Assembly (NCBI GenBank): GCA_032119475.1
Contig: JAUMCA010000009.1
Coordinates: 1 to 8,243, forward strand
Source of the DNA: F1-60-MAGs149 sp032119475
GTDB taxonomy: Bacteria; Actinomycetota; Thermoleophilia; Gaiellales; F1-60-MAGs149
DNA length: 8,243 bases
Reading direction: 5' to 3'
Shown here piece after piece: positions 6,350-8,243 of the stretch (its first letter is position 1; every line of letters begins with the position of its first letter). The notes beneath the pieces were generated by a model. It was not told the DNA's origin and ran no database searches. It was given only the letters and a program-made list of their open reading frames with translations. The position numbers were made by a program, and so were the translations under genes.

Positions 6350-7278
6350 GCGGCCTCGCGTCGCTCGCTGGACCGCTCGCGCCGCTCCTCGCGGACCCCG
6401 CGATCGGCGAGGTGGTGGTCAACGGGCCGTTCGACGTGTGGGTCGAGACCGCCGGCGTGCTCCGACGCGTCGACACGCGCTTCCGCGACGCCGTCGAGCT
6501 GCGGCAGACGGCGGTGCGGCTGGTCGCCGCGTGCGGACGTCGCATCGACGACGCGTCGCCGCTGGTGGACGCTCGCCTGCCCGACGGCTCGCGCGTCAAC
6601 GTCGTGCTGCCCCCGCTTGCGGTCGACGGACCGCTGATCACCATCCGCCGCTTCGGCGCGGCGCCGCTGCGCTTCGACGACCTGGTCGCCAGCGGCAGCG
6701 TCGGCCCGACGCAGGCCGACGCGATCCGCGCCTTGATCGTCGACCGGCGCAACGTCCTGATCAGCGGTGGCACGGGCACGGGCAAGACGACCCTGCTCGG
6801 CGCGCTGACCGGGCTCGTCGCGGAGCGCGAGCGCATCGTCTCCGTCGAGGACGCCGCCGAGCTGTCGATCCAGGCGGCGCACGTGGCGCGGCTCGAGTCG
6901 CGACCGGCCAACGTCGAGGGGCGGGGTGCCATCGATCTGCGGCTGCTCGTCCGCAACGCGCTGCGGATGCGGCCCGACCGGCTGGTGGTCGGGGAGATCC
7001 GCGGCGGCGAGGCGCTTGACCTGCTCCTGGCGATGAACACGGGCCACGACGGCTCGCTCGCCACGGTGCACGCGAACGGGCCGGAGGATGCGCTCCGCCG
7101 TGTCGAGACGATGGCGCTGATGGGTGGGGTGGAGATCCCGCACGCCGCCGTGCGCGAGCAGATCGCCTCCGCCATCCACGCCGTCATCCACGTCGTCCGG
7201 GACGCCGATGGGTTCCGCCGGGTCGCCGCCGTGCGCCACGTGGTGCGCGCGCAGGCGGGGTGGAGGCTCGAGGGGTGA
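6346..7278 (+). CDS. tadA: Tad pilus secretion ATPase TadA/CpaF
   Basis: 310 residues. This is the hexameric ATPase that powers Flp pilus extension and retraction. Visible motifs are: Walker A GGTGTGKTT with Lys147, an Asp box VSVEDAAEL with Glu168-Asp169, Walker B LVVGEIRGGEA with Glu217, and the His box from His234 (GHDGSLATVHAN) to His242. All are intact. An arginine-rich pair ITIRRF lies near residue 100, as in the family's N-terminal subdomain. The protein is shorter than usual CpaF members (roughly 400-480 residues): it starts almost at the PLLADPAIGEVVVNG block and lacks the extra N-terminal helices. The GTG start overlaps the tadZ stop, and its own TGA overlaps the tadB GTG. It would act at the inner face of the membrane with TadB and TadC. 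Confidence 0.93.
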   Translation: MSGLASLAGPLAPLLADPAIGEVVVNGPFDVWVETAGVLRRVDTRFRDAVELRQTAVRLVAACGRRIDDASPLVDARLPDGSRVNVVLPPLAVDGPLITIRRFGAAPLRFDDLVASGSVGPTQADAIRALIVDRRNVLISGGTGTGKTTLLGALTGLVAERERIVSVEDAAELSIQAAHVARLESRPANVEGRGAIDLRLLVRNALRMRPDRLVVGEIRGGEALDLLLAMNTGHDGSLATVHANGPEDALRRVETMALMGGVEIPHAAVREQIASAIHAVIHVVRDADGFRRVAAVRHVVRAQAGWRLEG

Positions 7279-7826
7279 TCCGCCGCTCGCCGGGCGACCG
7301 GCTCGCGTCGGAGCTGCCCGACGCCGCGCGCGCCATCGCCCGCGGATGCGCCGCCGGCCTGCCGATCGGCGAGGCGATCGGGCGCGCCGCAGACGCCGTC
7401 GACGACCAGACCGGTCTGCTCCTGCGGGGTTGCGCCGAGGCGCTGCGGGCGGGCGATCCGACGCGCAGCGCGCTCCGGCCCCTCGCGGCCGTGCCCGGCG
7501 GCGTCCTCATCGTCGGCGCGATCGAGCTCCACGAGGAGCTCGGCGGCGACCTCGTCGCCTCGCTGTCGGCCGTCGCCGAGGGCCTCGGTGATCGCGAGCG
7601 CATGCGCCTCGAGGCGAAGGCGGCGACGGCGCAGGCGCGCCTCGCGGCCCGGGTCGTGCCGATCGCCCCGGCCGCCTCGGTCGGGTTCCTCGCGATTCTG
7701 GCTCCGCAGGCCGCCACCGCCCTCGTCACCACCGGCGCCGGCCTCGCGATCCTCGGCGCCGCGGCGCTCCTGACCGGCACCGCGCTCCTGCTCCTGCGGC
7801 GCATCGCGCGGGAGATAGCGCTGTGA
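7275..7826 (+). CDS. tadB: Short T2SSF-domain platform protein (TadB-like)
   Basis: 183 residues from the GTG overlapping the tadA stop (GTGA); another GTG 15 bases earlier is possible. The T2SSF domain runs from LPDAARAIARGCAAGLPIGEAI (14-35) through HEELGGDLVASLSAVAEGL (86-104) to the AQARLAARVVPIAP segment. Two membrane helices end the protein (about 126-144 and 156-175). Usual TadB proteins are about 300 residues with a pair of helices before the T2SSF domain; these are missing here. It forms the inner-membrane platform with the next protein. The name TadB rather than TadC rests on gene order alone. Confidence 0.82.
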   Translation: MIRRSPGDRLASELPDAARAIARGCAAGLPIGEAIGRAADAVDDQTGLLLRGCAEALRAGDPTRSALRPLAAVPGGVLIVGAIELHEELGGDLVASLSAVAEGLGDRERMRLEAKAATAQARLAARVVPIAPAASVGFLAILAPQAATALVTTGAGLAILGAAALLTGTALLLLRRIAREIAL

Positions 7827-8243
7827 CGGCATGGGCCGTGCGCATCGTCGCCGCCGTGGTGCTCGGTGCAGTGCTCGGCTGGGCGGTCACGAACAGCCTG
7901 CCCGGCGGCGTCGTGGGGGCCGGGCTCGGTCCGGTTGCCCTGATCGCGTGGCTGCGGCGGCGGGCGGGGGCCGTGGCGCGCGAACGCGAGCGCTCGCTGC
8001 GAATCGGGTTGCCCGACACGCTCGAGCTCCTCGCCGCCGCCGTCGACGGCGGTGCGCTGCCGGAGACGGCGCTCGCGCGCGTCGCGGATATCGCGCCCCG
8101 GGACCTCGGTGACGCTCTGCGTCAGGGCATCCGCACGGCCGACGGGGCAGGGCTCGGGGCGTCGCTGCGCGTCGTGTCTCCCGCGCTGCGGCCGCTCGGT
8201 TCGCTGCTTCAGCAGAGCGAGGAGCTCGGCGTGCCGATCGCGG
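7823..8243 (+). CDS. tadC: T2SSF-domain platform protein (TadC-like), 3' end beyond window
   Basis: About 140 codons are visible and the frame is open to the window edge. The GTG at 7823 overlaps the tadB stop (GTGA). Two N-terminal membrane helices (about 6-24 and 27-43) are followed by a basic stretch and the start of a T2SSF domain, with LPDTLELLAAAVDGGALPETAL parallel to the same place in the previous gene, then SLLQQSEELGVPIA, the family's glutamate-glycine turn. It is the second inner-membrane platform subunit of the Tad motor. Because this protein has the N-terminal helices that the previous one lacks, it could instead be the true TadB; order favours TadC. Confidence 0.82.
   Translation, partial: MTAWAVRIVAAVVLGAVLGWAVTNSLPGGVVGAGLGPVALIAWLRRRAGAVARERERSLRIGLPDTLELLAAAVDGGALPETALARVADIAPRDLGDALRQGIRTADGAGLGASLRVVSPALRPLGSLLQQSEELGVPIA

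Overview
The window is very GC-rich, with almost every third codon position G or C, many GTG starts and tightly packed genes. It carries a Tad/Flp-type pilus locus without any outer-membrane secretin in view. Together this suggests a high-GC Gram-positive, most likely an actinomycete-like bacterium; a deep branch such as Thermoleophilia is possible, but that placement is inference. No rRNA or taxonomic marker is present.

Left part (1-757): a tRNA-Pro(GGG) gene (145-218) is followed by a short Flp-type prepilin gene (407-616). The two genes are bracketed by two elaborate palindromic elements, A (1-88, cut by the window edge) and B (620-757). Both carry the same 16-nt core in inverted duplicate, but each core is boxed by a different short inverted repeat. 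Element B fills the whole gap between two convergent genes.

Middle part, minus strand (3232 down to 758): four genes. Two are hypothetical and overlap by GTGA (3232-2801 and 2804-2364); the second looks coiled-coil. The other two encode related pilin-like proteins (2279-1461 and 1477-758). Each of these has a class III prepilin-type N-terminus and a roughly 200-residue extracellular region sharing a PSVRxxTADDE motif and two cysteines, one near or at the C-terminus. I do not recognise that domain; they may be minor pilins replacing ordinary TadE/TadF.

Right part, plus strand (3356 to the end): a DUF192 protein, then an OmpR/PhoB-type response regulator, a membrane histidine kinase, a MinD/ParA-like TadZ, the TadA/CpaF secretion ATPase, and two T2SSF-domain platform proteins (TadB, and TadC cut by the window edge). 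From the regulator onward the stop of one gene overlaps or nearly touches the GTG of the next, mostly as GTGA, so the two-component system and the pilus motor are probably one translationally coupled operon. The likely biology is a sensor-controlled Tad pilus: the Flp prepilin and the two large pilin-like proteins would be processed by a prepilin peptidase not in this window and assembled by the TadZ/A/B/C machine.
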